Shown: positions 5,898-15,020 of the stretch, piece by piece
How the letters are laid out: every line of letters starts with the position of its first letter
How positions within the stretch are numbered: the stretch's first letter is position 1
Program-made: the position numbers and the translations under genes
NCBI GenBank assembly: GCA_003343605.1
Contig: QAKW01000022.1
Location: 1 to 46,558 of the forward strand
Source of the DNA: Clostridiales bacterium
Lineage (GTDB): Bacteria > Bacillota > Clostridia > Oscillospirales > QAKW01
Length of the DNA stretch: 46,558 nucleotides
Reading direction: 5' to 3'
Notes under the pieces: model-generated
The model's input: only the letters and a program-made list of their open reading frames with translations
Database searches by the model: none
Told to the model about the DNA's origin: nothing

Positions 5898-7009
5898 AAA
5901 TAGACGGCCAGATCATGAAAAATGAGGAACGCGCCGTTTTCAAACTGCGCGGCCTTTACCGGCAATACGGTTATGCGCCCTATAAAATGAACCGGTTTGA
6001 GGAATATGAGCTTTACGTGCGCAATAAGGACTTTCTGGTTTCCGAAGAGGTAATCACTTTTACCGACAGCAGCGGGCGGCTGCTGGCCTTAAAACCGGAT
6101 GTTACACTCTCCATTATTAAAAACACCCGGGATCAGGCGGGTTTTGTGCAAAAGGTATATTATAATGAAAATGTTTTCCGTATCGCGAAGGGGACCCACA
6201 CCTTCAAGGAAATTATGCAGGCGGGGCTGGAGTGCATCGGAGATCTGGGGGCTTATGAAATCGCCGAGGTATTGCTGCTGGCGGTAAAAAGCCTGGAGCT
6301 GATCGGGGAAAACTATGTTTTGGATTTATCCCATATGGGGCTTATTTCGGCCGTTCTGGAAAGCTGCGGGGTTTCCGATGCGGGAAAAGAGCAGCTGTTG
6401 GCGGCTCTGAATCAGAAAAATGTGCATGAGCTGGAGGGGATCTGCCGCGCGGAAGCGCTTTCGGAGGCGGCAATGCAAAAAATGCGGGCGCTGATCGCCT
6501 GCTACGGCCCTCCCGAGCAGGCGCTTGCCGGCTTAAAGCCTCTGCTGAAAACGGCGGCGGAAAAAACGGCGTTTGATTCCTTTTGTGCGCTTTTCGCCAT
6601 TCTGGAGCAATGCGGATTTGCAGAAAAGATCCGGGTTGATTTTTCGGTTGGCAACGATATGAAATATTACAGCGGCGTTGTGTTTAAAGGCTACCTGGAA
6701 GGGATTCCGGCCAGTGTTCTCTCCGGCGGGCAGTATGATAAGCTGCTGCGGAAAATGGGGCGGAAAAGCGGCGCGATCGGCTTTGCGGTTTATCTGGATC
6801 TGCTGGAGCGGCTGGCCGCCGGGGAGCCCGCCTATGATGTAGAGGTTGTGCTGCTGCATGATCGGCAGGAGGAGCCCGCCTGCCTGGTGGCGGCGGCGGA
6901 GCGGCTTGCCGCGGAGGGCAGCGTGCTGGTGGCAAAAGAAATACCGCCGCAGGTAAAGTGGCGCAGGCTGATGCGCCTGCGGGAAGGGAGGCTGGAAGCC
7001 GTTGAATAA
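5894..7009 (+). CDS. hisZ: ATP phosphoribosyltransferase regulatory subunit HisZ
   Basis: A 371-residue histidyl-tRNA-synthetase-like protein without the anticodon-binding domain. HisZ assembles with short-form HisG and gives it activity and histidine feedback control. Class II synthetase-like features are visible: motif 2 region ALKPDVTLSIIKN (about 66-78), FRIAKGTHTFKEIMQAG (about 95-112) and the motif 3-like SGGQYDKLLRKMGR (about 276-289). It starts with ATG overlapping the yerC stop (ATGA) and its end overlaps the possible TTG start of hisG. Its presence is explained by the short hisG next to it. Confidence 0.92.
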   Translation: MKIDGQIMKNEERAVFKLRGLYRQYGYAPYKMNRFEEYELYVRNKDFLVSEEVITFTDSSGRLLALKPDVTLSIIKNTRDQAGFVQKVYYNENVFRIAKGTHTFKEIMQAGLECIGDLGAYEIAEVLLLAVKSLELIGENYVLDLSHMGLISAVLESCGVSDAGKEQLLAALNQKNVHELEGICRAEALSEAAMQKMRALIACYGPPEQALAGLKPLLKTAAEKTAFDSFCALFAILEQCGFAEKIRVDFSVGNDMKYYSGVVFKGYLEGIPASVLSGGQYDKLLRKMGRKSGAIGFAVYLDLLERLAAGEPAYDVEVVLLHDRQEEPACLVAAAERLAAEGSVLVAKEIPPQVKWRRLMRLREGRLEAVE

Positions 7010-7640
7010 AATGCTTCATGTGGCGCTGCCGAAGGGGCGGCTCGGCGAAAAGGTTTACCGGCTGTTTGCAGCGGCCGGCTTTGAATGCCCTTCGATTGAA
7101 GAGAGCAACCGGAAGCTGATATTTGAAAATCAGGAAAAGGGCGTCCGCTATTTTTGGGTAAAGCCCTCGGATGTGGCGATTTATGTGGAACGCGGCGCGG
7201 CCGACATCGGCGTTGCAGGAAAAGATATTCTGCTGGAATATAAGCCGGATGTCTACGAACTTTTAGATCTGCAGATGGGCAAATGCCGTATGGCGGTAGC
7301 GGCCCGAAAGGGATTTCGGGATCAGCCCGGCGCAACGCTGCGCGTTGCTACAAAATTTCCCAATATCGCCAGCGCCTATTACAACACCCTATGCCGCGAT
7401 ATCGATATTATTAAGCTCAACGGCTCGATTGAGCTGGCGCCGATTCTGGGGCTTTCCGATGTGATTGTGGATATTGTGGAAACCGGAACGACGCTGCGTG
7501 AAAACGATCTGGAGGCGATGGAAACCATCGTGCCGGTCAGCGCGCGGCTGATCGCAAATAAGGCCGGCTATAAATTTAAAAATTCCGCGATCGAAGCAGT
7601 GAAAGCGGGATTGACGAAACAGGTGAGGGAAAAGCAATGA
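7002..7640 (+). CDS. hisG: ATP phosphoribosyltransferase catalytic subunit, short form
   Basis: Catalyses the first committed step of histidine synthesis, joining ATP and PRPP to phosphoribosyl-ATP. At about 210 residues it is the short form that lacks the C-terminal regulatory domain and needs HisZ. The N-terminal signature is LPKGRLGEKVY, and the PRPP-binding loop is seen as DVIVDIVETGTTLREN (about 154-169). Two starts are possible: TTG 7002, ten bases after GGGAGG and overlapping hisZ, or ATG 7011, which fits the usual family N-terminus (MLHVALPKGR) but has a poorly spaced ribosome site. Confidence 0.93.
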   Translation: MNKMLHVALPKGRLGEKVYRLFAAAGFECPSIEESNRKLIFENQEKGVRYFWVKPSDVAIYVERGAADIGVAGKDILLEYKPDVYELLDLQMGKCRMAVAARKGFRDQPGATLRVATKFPNIASAYYNTLCRDIDIIKLNGSIELAPILGLSDVIVDIVETGTTLRENDLEAMETIVPVSARLIANKAGYKFKNSAIEAVKAGLTKQVREKQ

Positions 7641-8920
7641 TTAAAATTATGGAATACGGCCAGCTGCCAAACAGCGAGATTTTCGCCCGCGATGCGCAGC
7701 TCGGCAGCGTAAGCGCGGTGGTGGCGGAAATCATCGATACCGTGCGGCGGGAGGGCGACCGTGCAGTTTTCGCCTATAATCAGAAATTCGATGGAGCCGC
7801 GCTCGGCACTCTGGAAGTAAGCGCGGCGGAAATCAAAGAGGCGTTTGAGGCAGTGGAGCCGAAGTTTCTGGATATTCTGAACCGCGCGGCTGAAAATATC
7901 CGGGCGTTTCATCAAAAACAGGTACGGAACAGTTTTATCATCAACGAACAGGCCGGCGTAATAACCGGACAGAAATTCACGCCGATTGAGCGGGTGGGCC
8001 TTTATGTGCCCGGCGGGACAGCCGCCTATCCGTCTACGGTTTTGATGGACAGTATCCCGGCCCAAATTGCCGGCTGCCGGGAAATCGTGATGGTAACGCC
8101 GCCGGGAAAAGACGGCCGGGTCAGCCCGGTGATTCTGGCCGCGGCCGGAATCGCGGGCGTACACCGGATTTTCAAGGTGGGCGGCGCGCAGGCGGTTGCG
8201 GCGCTGGCCTTCGGCACCGAGAGCATTCCCCGGGTCGATAAAATCGTGGGGCCGGGCAATGCGTTTGTAGCAGAGGCCAAGCGCCAGGTTTTCGGCCGGG
8301 TATCGATCGATATGATCGCGGGCCCCAGCGAAATCCTGATCGTGGCAGATGGCAAAAGCAACCCCGCACACGCGGCGGCGGATCTGCTCTCCCAGGCGGA
8401 ACACGACCGGCTGGCCAGCGCGGTGCTGGTTACCGACAGCCCGGCCCTGGCCGCTGCCGTGCAGCAGGAGCTGGAACGGCAGCTCCCGCTGCTGGAACGG
8501 GAGAGCATCGCCCGGGAATCGATTGAGAACAACGGGAAAATTATTGTTGCGAAGGATCTGAAGGTCGTCATCGAGATCGCAAATGAGATCGCGCCGGAAC
8601 ATCTGGAGCTGATGGTGGATAATCCCTTTGATTATCTGGAAGAAATCCGCCATGCCGGATCCATTTTTATGGGGCGTTATTGCCCCGAAGCGCTGGGCGA
8701 TTATTTCGCAGGGCCGAATCATACGCTTCCAACCGGCGGAACGGCGCGCTTTTCGAGCCCTCTTTCAGTGGATGACTTTGTGAAGAAGAGCCAGTATACC
8801 TATTATACCCGGGAGGCGCTGGAGCGTGTGCAGGAGGAGGTCGCCTTTTTTGCAGGCCGGGAAGGGCTTGCGGCGCACGGGAAAAGCGTTACCATCCGCT
8901 TTGAGGATGAAAAGCAATGA
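7637..8920 (+). CDS. hisD: Histidinol dehydrogenase
   Basis: Oxidises L-histidinol to L-histidine in two NAD-dependent steps with a zinc ion. Its 427 residues are the normal length. Family blocks are in order: VGLYVPGGTAAYPSTVLM (about 117-134), the NAD/substrate region VDKIVGPGN (about 195-203), the QAEHD zinc/catalytic region (about 253-257), the EIAPEHLEL segment with the catalytic Glu-His pair (about 316-324) and HTLPTGGTARFSSPLSVDDF near residue 358-377. ATG overlaps the hisG stop by four bases. Confidence 0.96.
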   Translation: MIKIMEYGQLPNSEIFARDAQLGSVSAVVAEIIDTVRREGDRAVFAYNQKFDGAALGTLEVSAAEIKEAFEAVEPKFLDILNRAAENIRAFHQKQVRNSFIINEQAGVITGQKFTPIERVGLYVPGGTAAYPSTVLMDSIPAQIAGCREIVMVTPPGKDGRVSPVILAAAGIAGVHRIFKVGGAQAVAALAFGTESIPRVDKIVGPGNAFVAEAKRQVFGRVSIDMIAGPSEILIVADGKSNPAHAAADLLSQAEHDRLASAVLVTDSPALAAAVQQELERQLPLLERESIARESIENNGKIIVAKDLKVVIEIANEIAPEHLELMVDNPFDYLEEIRHAGSIFMGRYCPEALGDYFAGPNHTLPTGGTARFSSPLSVDDFVKKSQYTYYTREALERVQEEVAFFAGREGLAAHGKSVTIRFEDEKQ

Positions 8921-9969
8921 GCCGCTATTTAAAAGCCCGGCTTCAGGCGCTGGAGGCTTATGTGCCGGGGGAACAGCCGCGGGATATGGCGTATATCAAG
9001 CTCAATACCAACGAATCCCCCTTTCCGCCCGCGCCGGAGGTGATCGCTGCGCTTACGCCCGCGCAGGCGGAGGCGCTGCGCCTGTATCCGGATCCGCAGG
9101 CACGGGAGCTGAAGGAAAAGCTGGCCGGATTATATGGCGTTGCGCCGCAGGAAATTTTTCTTTCCAACGGCTCTGATGATATTCTGAATTTTGCATTTAT
9201 GGCGTTTTCAGACCGGGGTGCGGCGTTTCCGGATATTACCTATGGCTTTTACCCGGTATTTGCCAACCTGCACGGCGTTCCCTATCAGGAAATTCCGTTA
9301 AAAGAGGATTTTACAATCAACTATTTGGAATATTGCGGCATTAATAAACTGATAGTAATTGCCAATCCGAATGCGCCAACCGGCATCATGCTGCCGCCTG
9401 CGCAGATTGAAGAGATCATTAAAACCAATCCGGAAACGGTGGTTGTGATCGATGAAGCCTATGTGGACTTCGGCGGCGAGAGCTGTTATCCGCTGATCCG
9501 TCAATACCGCAACCTTTTAGTGGTGCGTACCTTTTCCAAATCACGCTGCCTGGCCGGCGGCCGGCTGGGCTATGCAATCGGGCCGGCGGCACTGATTGAA
9601 GATCTGGAAAAGATAAAATATGCCACCAATCCCTATAATCTCAACCGGCTGACGCAGCTGCTGGGCGCCGCAACGGTGGACGCCGAGGAATATTACCGGG
9701 AAAAGTGCCGGGAGATTATGCGGATCCGGGCCTGGACCACCGGGGAACTGCGCAAGCTGGGATTTACGGTGCTGCCCTCCTTTGCCAATTTTGTGTTTGC
9801 CGGCAGCAACGCCATTGGCGGCAGGGAATTATATGAAGCCCTGAAACAGCGCGGGATCCTGATCCGCCATTTCGAACAGCCGCGGATACGGAACTTCAAC
9901 CGGATCACCATTGGCACCCGGGAGCAGATGGCCCGGCTGCTGGAGGCAATCAGAAGCATAGAAACATAA
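8917..9969 (+). CDS. hisC: Histidinol-phosphate aminotransferase
   Basis: A 350-residue fold-type I PLP enzyme that converts imidazole-acetol phosphate and glutamate to histidinol phosphate. Visible features are the N-terminal KLNTNESPFPP, ANPNAPTG (about 150), the PLP-contact VIDEAYVDF (about 177-185) and the Schiff-base lysine in RTFSKSRCLAGGRLGY (about 204-219). It overlaps hisD by four bases and is followed by a 12-base gap with its own AGGAG before hisB, the largest gap inside this operon besides yerC's leader. Confidence 0.95.
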   Translation: MSRYLKARLQALEAYVPGEQPRDMAYIKLNTNESPFPPAPEVIAALTPAQAEALRLYPDPQARELKEKLAGLYGVAPQEIFLSNGSDDILNFAFMAFSDRGAAFPDITYGFYPVFANLHGVPYQEIPLKEDFTINYLEYCGINKLIVIANPNAPTGIMLPPAQIEEIIKTNPETVVVIDEAYVDFGGESCYPLIRQYRNLLVVRTFSKSRCLAGGRLGYAIGPAALIEDLEKIKYATNPYNLNRLTQLLGAATVDAEEYYREKCREIMRIRAWTTGELRKLGFTVLPSFANFVFAGSNAIGGRELYEALKQRGILIRHFEQPRIRNFNRITIGTREQMARLLEAIRSIET

Positions 9970-9981
9970 AGGAGACAAAAA

Positions 9982-10572
9982 ATGAGAACAGCTACATGCA
10001 ACCGAAAAACAGCGGAAACCGAGATCGCACTCAGCCTGAATTTGGATGGCCGCGGGGAAAGCAAAATCGATACCGGGTGCGGCTTTCTGGACCATATGCT
10101 GATCCTTTTCGCGGCGCACGGCGGATTCGACCTGCAGGTAACCTGCAAAGGCGATACGCAGGTGGACGATCATCACACGGTAGAGGATATCGGCATTGCG
10201 CTGGGAAAGGCTTTTGATACCGCGCTTGGCGACAAACGGGGCATCCGCCGGTACGGCAGCTTTCTGCTGCCGATGGATGAGGCGCTTATTCTCAGCGCGG
10301 CGGATCTTTCGGGCCGGGCTTGCCTTTGCTATGATCTGGAGATTCCGGCAGAAAAAATCGGGACGTTTGATACCGAGCTGGTAGAGGAATTTTTCCTGGC
10401 GTTTGTGCGGCAGGGGCACTTTTGCCTGCATATCAGAAAGCTTGCCGGAAAAAATTCCCATCACATTGCGGAAGGCGCGTTTAAATCGGTTGCCCGCGCA
10501 CTGCGGGAGGCGGTGGGGCCGGATGCGCGGAATCCGGACCGGATCCCTTCCACGAAGGGAGTATTGGAATGA
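9982..10572 (+). CDS. hisB: Imidazoleglycerol-phosphate dehydratase
   Basis: A 196-residue monofunctional dehydratase that turns imidazole-glycerol phosphate into imidazole-acetol phosphate with two manganese ions. The metal-binding histidine motifs are plain: GFLDHML (about 34-40), DDHHTVEDIGI (about 56-66), and HHIAEGAFKS (about 156-165). It lacks the HisNB-type phosphatase domain found in enterics, consistent with the separate PHP phosphatase at the end of the operon. ATG follows AAAGGAGAC and the stop overlaps hisH by four bases. Confidence 0.96.
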   Translation: MRTATCNRKTAETEIALSLNLDGRGESKIDTGCGFLDHMLILFAAHGGFDLQVTCKGDTQVDDHHTVEDIGIALGKAFDTALGDKRGIRRYGSFLLPMDEALILSAADLSGRACLCYDLEIPAEKIGTFDTELVEEFFLAFVRQGHFCLHIRKLAGKNSHHIAEGAFKSVARALREAVGPDARNPDRIPSTKGVLE

Positions 10573-11189
10573 CCGGAATCATCGATTATGGCGTCGGCAA
10601 TTTATTTTCCCTGCGCTCTTCCCTTGAAGCCATTGGGGAGCAGGCTGTGGTTTCCGGCGACCCCGCGCTGCTGCATCAGGCAGACCGGCTGGTATTGCCG
10701 GGCGTCGGCGCGTTCGGCGATGCGGCGGAAAAGCTGCGGGCAAGCGGGCTCGATCAGCTCATCCGGGCGGAGGCCGCCGCGGGCAAACCCCTGCTGGGCA
10801 TCTGCCTGGGGATGCAGCTGCTGTTTGAGCAGAGCCTGGAATACGGCGTTCATCAGGGGCTGGGGCTTCTGGAGGGAAGCGTGGTTCCAATGGAAGGCGT
10901 TTTGCCCGCGGAGCTGAAAATACCGCATATCGGCTGGAATGCCCTTCATCTGGTTCAGAAAGACTGCCCGCTGTTTGCCGGTATCCGGGAGGGGGATTAT
11001 GTATATTTTGTGCATTCCTATTATGCGGAAAACTGCGGCGGCGCGCTTGCGGCCACTGCTGAGTACGGGATCCCTCTGACTGCCGCGGTTGCCGGCGGTT
11101 CGGTTTACGGCTGCCAGTTTCATCCGGAAAAAAGCGGCCGTGTCGGCTTGGAAATACTCAGGGCATTCAGCAGATTAAAGGGGGATTGA
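10569..11189 (+). CDS. hisH: Imidazole glycerol phosphate synthase, glutaminase subunit
   Basis: A 206-residue class I glutamine amidotransferase that releases ammonia from glutamine and channels it to HisF. The oxyanion region is LVLPGVGAFGD (about 38-48), the nucleophile is Cys in LGICLGMQLLF (about 77-87), and the His-Glu pair is in QFHPEKS near residue 185. It overlaps hisB (ATGA) and its stop lies within the ribosome-site spacing of hisA. Confidence 0.95.
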   Translation: MTGIIDYGVGNLFSLRSSLEAIGEQAVVSGDPALLHQADRLVLPGVGAFGDAAEKLRASGLDQLIRAEAAAGKPLLGICLGMQLLFEQSLEYGVHQGLGLLEGSVVPMEGVLPAELKIPHIGWNALHLVQKDCPLFAGIREGDYVYFVHSYYAENCGGALAATAEYGIPLTAAVAGGSVYGCQFHPEKSGRVGLEILRAFSRLKGD

Positions 11190-11191
11190 AG

Positions 11192-11905
11192 ATGAAACTA
11201 TTTCCGGCGATTGATTTATTCGGCGGCCAGGCCGTGCGGCTGCTCAAAGGCGATTATCAGCAAATGACGGTCTATAACGCCGATCCCGGGCAGGTAGCGC
11301 TGGATTTTCAGCAATGCGGCGCCGAGCAGATGCACCTGGTGGATCTGGAGGGAGCCAGAAGCGGGAAACCGGAAAACCTGGATTCCATTAGAAGCATCCG
11401 GGAGGCAACGGATCTTTTTATGGAAGTGGGCGGGGGGATCCGCTCGATGGAAACGGTGGAGCGCTATTTTGCGGCCGGCGTAAACCGGGTGATTCTCGGA
11501 ACTGCGGCGGTTACGGATGCAGCTTTTCTGAAAGAAGCGCTGCGCCGGTATGGCGACCGGATCGCCGTGGGCGTTGATATTAAAGACGGCTATGTGGCCA
11601 TCCGGGGCTGGACAGAGCAATCAGCCCTGCGCGCTGAGGATTTTTTCGGCAGGATGGAAGCGCAGGGCGTGCGCGTGATCATCTGCACCGATATTTCAAG
11701 AGACGGCGCCATGCGAGGTGTTAACCGCGCACTTTACAGAAAACTGACCGAAACCTATCGGATCGATCTAATTGCTTCCGGCGGCGTTTCCTCGCTGGAG
11801 GATATCAGCGTGCTCCGGGAATACGGTCTGCACGGGGCGATTATCGGAAAAGCCTATTATATCGGGGCAATTGATTTGAAAAAAGCAATCGAGGTGGCCC
11901 GATGA
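11192..11905 (+). CDS. hisA: ProFAR isomerase (phosphoribosylformimino-AICAR ribotide isomerase)
   Basis: A 237-residue (beta/alpha)8 barrel that opens the ribose ring of ProFAR. The first catalytic Asp lies in LFPAIDLFGG near the N-terminus and the second in VGVDIKDGY (about residue 127). The phosphate loops include VGGGIRS (about 81) and ASGGVSS (about 192). ATG 11192 is preferred over the in-frame TTG 11186 because GGGGGA ends six bases before it and family proteins start MKLFPAID. It is placed between hisH and hisF, its half-barrel relative. Confidence 0.95.
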   Translation: MKLFPAIDLFGGQAVRLLKGDYQQMTVYNADPGQVALDFQQCGAEQMHLVDLEGARSGKPENLDSIRSIREATDLFMEVGGGIRSMETVERYFAAGVNRVILGTAAVTDAAFLKEALRRYGDRIAVGVDIKDGYVAIRGWTEQSALRAEDFFGRMEAQGVRVIICTDISRDGAMRGVNRALYRKLTETYRIDLIASGGVSSLEDISVLREYGLHGAIIGKAYYIGAIDLKKAIEVAR

Positions 11906-12660
11906 TTACAAAACGGATTATTCCCTGCCTCGATGTACGGAACGGGCGCGTGGTAAAGGGCGTTCATTTTGAAGGGCTGACAGACGTTTCCTCCCCGGTG
12001 GAGCTGGGAAAATACTATAGCGATAACGGCGCGGACGAACTGGTTTTTTACGATATTACCGCCTCGGCGGAAGACCGCGCGCTGTTTACCGGCATTCTGA
12101 AAGAAGTGGCGCGCACCATTTTTATTCCGCTGACGGTTGGCGGGGGCATTCAGACGCTTGCGGATTTTGACCGGGTGCTGAAATGCGGCGCGGATAAGGT
12201 GAGCGTGAATTCCGGGGCGATCCGGAATCCGGCGCTGATCCGCGAGGCGGCCAAAAGGTACGGCAATCAGTGCGTGGTGCTTTCGGCGGATGTGAAGCGG
12301 GTAGACGGCGTTTTCCGTGTTTTTGCCAAAGGAGGCCGGGAAAATACCGGCATGGAGGCGATCGGCTGGATCCGGGCCTGCGTTGCGCAGGGGGCCGGAG
12401 AGGTGGTGCTGAATTCCATCGATACCGACGGTGCAAAAAGCGGCTTTGACCTGCCGATGCTAAAGGCGGTTTCCAACGCGGTGAACGTTCCGGTAATCGC
12501 CTCCGGCGGCGCGGGAAAGATGGAGGATTTTGCCGCGCTGTTTAAAGCCCTGCCCAAGGTTGATGCGGGGCTTGCCGCCTCTATTTTTCATTTCGGAGAA
12601 GTGCAGATACCGGCACTGAAACGCGATCTGCGTGAAAAAAATATCAATGTGAGGTTATAG
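11902..12660 (+). CDS. hisF: Imidazole glycerol phosphate synthase, cyclase subunit
   Basis: A 252-residue barrel that uses ammonia from HisH to close the imidazole ring and release AICAR. The catalytic aspartates fit the family: Asp in IIPCLDVRNGRVVKG near residue 11 and Asp in VVLSADVKR near residue 130. Phosphate-binding loops are seen at LTVGGGIQTL (about 77-86) and ASGGAGKM (about 197-204). It overlaps hisA by four bases; hisIE starts three bases after its stop. Confidence 0.96.
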   Translation: MITKRIIPCLDVRNGRVVKGVHFEGLTDVSSPVELGKYYSDNGADELVFYDITASAEDRALFTGILKEVARTIFIPLTVGGGIQTLADFDRVLKCGADKVSVNSGAIRNPALIREAAKRYGNQCVVLSADVKRVDGVFRVFAKGGRENTGMEAIGWIRACVAQGAGEVVLNSIDTDGAKSGFDLPMLKAVSNAVNVPVIASGGAGKMEDFAALFKALPKVDAGLAASIFHFGEVQIPALKRDLREKNINVRL

Positions 12661-12663
12661 ACT

Positions 12664-13308
12664 ATGGATTTGGACCAGTTGAAATTTGATGAACAGGGGC
12701 TGATCCCCGCCATCGTGGTGGATGCGGAAACCGGCCGTGTTTTAACGCTTGCGTATATGAACCGGGAAAGCCTGGCCATTTCGCTGGAAAAGAAGCAGAC
12801 CTGCTTCTGGAGCCGCTCCAGGCAGACGCTTTGGCTCAAGGGTGAAACCAGCGGAAATTACCAGCACATCCTGTCGATCACGGCAGACTGTGATTACGAC
12901 GCGCTGGTCGTAACGGTAAAAAAAGACGGCCCCGCCTGCCATCAGGGAACCGATTCCTGCTTTACCAATCCGATCTTCGGGGATGCGCCGGAGCAGCCGT
13001 TTTCTCTCGAGGGGCTTTACCGGCTGCTGGCCGGGCGGAAGGAAACGCTGCCGGCCGGTTCCTATACCACCTATCTGTTTGAAAAAGGGCTGGATAAAAT
13101 CCTGAAGAAGGTCGGCGAAGAGAGCACGGAAGTCATTATCGCCGGCAAGGCGGAAGACCGGAAGGAAACCATTTATGAAATTGCGGATCTGGCCTATCAT
13201 CTGATGGTGCTGATGGTGGAACTGGGCATATCGGTGGAGGATATTCGCCGGGAGCTGGCGGGCCGGCATGTGATCGACCATAAAGTGAAGCAGGAAAAGA
13301 TGACATGA
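12664..13308 (+). CDS. hisI: Bifunctional phosphoribosyl-AMP cyclohydrolase / phosphoribosyl-ATP pyrophosphatase
   Basis: A 214-residue HisIE fusion that carries out steps two and three of the pathway. The HisI domain (about 1-110) has FWSRSRQTLWLKGETSGN in its middle and the zinc/magnesium region DCDYDALVV followed by the cysteines of PACHQGTDSCF. The HisE domain (about 118-214) is a MazG-like helical pyrophosphatase with KVGEESTEVIIAGK and IYEIADLAYHLMVLM. ATG follows GAGGTT with tight spacing, and the stop overlaps the phosphatase gene by four bases. Confidence 0.95.
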   Translation: MDLDQLKFDEQGLIPAIVVDAETGRVLTLAYMNRESLAISLEKKQTCFWSRSRQTLWLKGETSGNYQHILSITADCDYDALVVTVKKDGPACHQGTDSCFTNPIFGDAPEQPFSLEGLYRLLAGRKETLPAGSYTTYLFEKGLDKILKKVGEESTEVIIAGKAEDRKETIYEIADLAYHLMVLMVELGISVEDIRRELAGRHVIDHKVKQEKMT

Positions 13309-14117
13309 TCCGCGCGGATTTTCATGTGCACACCCGCTATTGCGACGGGCGGGATACGCCGGAAGAGATGATTCGCGCCGCGCTGCGGAAAGACTTTCAG
13401 GTATTGGGCTTTTCCGGACACAGCTTCACCGCGTTTGATTTATCCTGCTGCATGAGCCGGGAGGCAACCCTTCGTTACCGGGCGGAGCTTGCCGCCCTGC
13501 GGGAAAAATACCGCGGAAAGCTGGAAATTCTGATGGGGATCGAACAGGATTATTATGCAACAGACCCGGCGGAGGGCTATGATTATATCATCGGCTCGGT
13601 CCACTATCTGGAAACCGGCGGGCAATATCTGACGCTGGACAACACCGCGGCGGAGCTGGCCGAGGGGATCGACCGCTGTTTCGGCGGGGATCCTTACCGC
13701 CTGGCCGGCGCCTACTATCAAACCGTTGCGCAGGTAGTGGAACAGACCCGGGCGGATATTATCGGGCATTTTGATCTGATTACCCGCTTCCAGGAGGAGG
13801 TTCCGCTTTTTGATCCGATGCATCCGCGCTACCGGGAGGCTTCCGAAGAAGCGGTGCGCAGGCTGATTCCGTATGGGGTTCCGTTTGAGGTGAATACCGG
13901 GGCGATGGCGCGGGGATACCGCACGGCTCCCTATCCGTCTGAACGGCTGCTGCGCCTGATCCGGGAGCTTGGCGGAGAAGTAATTCTTACCAGCGACTGC
14001 CATGACCGGCGGTGTTTGGGCTATGCATTCGATCAGGCGGCCGCCCTTTTGAAAAAATGCGGCTTTACCCGGGCAGTGACCCGCACACAGGCAGGATTTG
14101 CATTTGATCCCCTTTAA
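13305..14117 (+). CDS. hisJ: Histidinol-phosphatase, PHP family
   Basis: A 270-residue polymerase-and-histidinol-phosphatase (PHP) enzyme that dephosphorylates histidinol phosphate; the same gene is called hisK in some species. Metal-site motifs appear in order: DFHVHTRYCDG (residues 5-15), GHSFTAF (about 38), the MGIEQDYY Glu (about 79), GSVHYLET (about 98), GHFDLI (about 152) and TSDCHD (about 228). It closes the operon and is the last enzyme needed, so all ten reactions are encoded here. Its stop is embedded at the start of the terminator. Confidence 0.92.
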   Translation: MIRADFHVHTRYCDGRDTPEEMIRAALRKDFQVLGFSGHSFTAFDLSCCMSREATLRYRAELAALREKYRGKLEILMGIEQDYYATDPAEGYDYIIGSVHYLETGGQYLTLDNTAAELAEGIDRCFGGDPYRLAGAYYQTVAQVVEQTRADIIGHFDLITRFQEEVPLFDPMHPRYREASEEAVRRLIPYGVPFEVNTGAMARGYRTAPYPSERLLRLIRELGGEVILTSDCHDRRCLGYAFDQAAALLKKCGFTRAVTRTQAGFAFDPL

Positions 14118-14146
14118 AAAAAGGGCCCCCGGGGGGCCCTTTTTTC
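14117..14146. terminator. Strong bidirectional terminator after the his operon
   Basis: A hairpin of about 13 bp, with A6 on one side, a GC-only core and T6 on the other. It serves the his operon on the plus strand and the convergent minus-strand carbohydrate operon. Confidence 0.93.
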
Positions 14147-14150
14147 TGGT

Positions 14151-15020
14151 TTATTTTTCGATGATGCCGCTGTAATACCGGCTGACGTCCGCCATATATT
14201 TCAGCGAAAGCGGCAGCAGCGCCTGCGCCTGATGTTTGATAAACCCGTCGGCCTCCAGTGTAAAAAGGCCGTGGTATCCGATCTCTCTGAGCGCTTCAAA
14301 CGCCGGAATCAGATCGATGGATGCAACGCCGGGAAGGGTATGGGTATCATCGTGGATATTATTGTCGTGAATATGGAGCGCGCCGATCCGGCTGCCAAGC
14401 GCCCGGATCATCTGCGGCAGATTTTCCCCAACCAGCGCAACATGGCCGAGATCCAGGCAGGCGCTGAAATAATCGCCGTTTTGGTTCAGCCCGTCGACAT
14501 AGCGGCAGAATTCATCCGGCCGGGAACAAACATCGTGATCGATACAGTTGCGCTGATTGTTTTTCTTCCACATGTTTTCCGTGCAGACCTTTACGCCGTA
14601 TTCCGCGCAGATCGGCAAAAAGCGCGGGTAGTAGGCCATATTGGCCTGATAGGCTTCTTCCTCGTGGCCCCAGTAGGCGTTGTGATGAAGCGGATGCACC
14701 ACAATCTGCCGCGCCCCGCAGATGGCGGCGATTTCAACCGCCCGGTAGATCGCCGGGAAAATCTCCCGCTCGAAATCCTGCCCCGACCAGTTGAAGCGGA
14801 AGGGCGCGTGCGCCTGCAAAATGGGAATCTGATGTTCAAGCGCAAAATCCCGCAGCCGCTTCGCTTCCTCTTTATAGCAGCCGGGGGCCCATCTGGGGTT
14901 GCTCATCATGTTGAAAAGAGAGAGGTCGGCGGCGTCGAAGCCTGCCTCTCTGAGCATCAGAAGGGCCTGCTCTTCGGTAAACTGTTTGGTCAGTGCTTCG
15001 GTTTGGGTGCAGATTTTCAT
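14151..15020 (-). CDS. Sugar phosphate isomerase/epimerase-like TIM barrel
   Basis: A 289-residue member of the xylose-isomerase-like barrel superfamily, last gene of the minus-strand operon araC-type regulator, cohesin-like protein, manA, this gene. Candidate metal ligands are in IVVHPLHHN (about 107), VCTENMWK (about 147), SACLDLGHVA (about 185), LHIHDNN (about 216) and a C-terminal LEADGF. It overlaps manA by four bases (ATGA), so close co-expression with a mannose/fructose phosphate enzyme is expected. The substrate is unknown; a keto- or aldo-sugar or its phosphate is a reasonable guess from family. Confidence 0.75.
   Translation of the reverse strand: MKICTQTEALTKQFTEEQALLMLREAGFDAADLSLFNMMSNPRWAPGCYKEEAKRLRDFALEHQIPILQAHAPFRFNWSGQDFEREIFPAIYRAVEIAAICGARQIVVHPLHHNAYWGHEEEAYQANMAYYPRFLPICAEYGVKVCTENMWKKNNQRNCIDHDVCSRPDEFCRYVDGLNQNGDYFSACLDLGHVALVGENLPQMIRALGSRIGALHIHDNNIHDDTHTLPGVASIDLIPAFEALREIGYHGLFTLEADGFIKHQAQALLPLSLKYMADVSRYYSGIIEK

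Noticed and set aside
7568..8722. Long minus-strand ORF opposite hisD
   Set aside because: It is a shadow of hisD codon bias, with low-complexity His/Arg-rich translation and no ribosome site.
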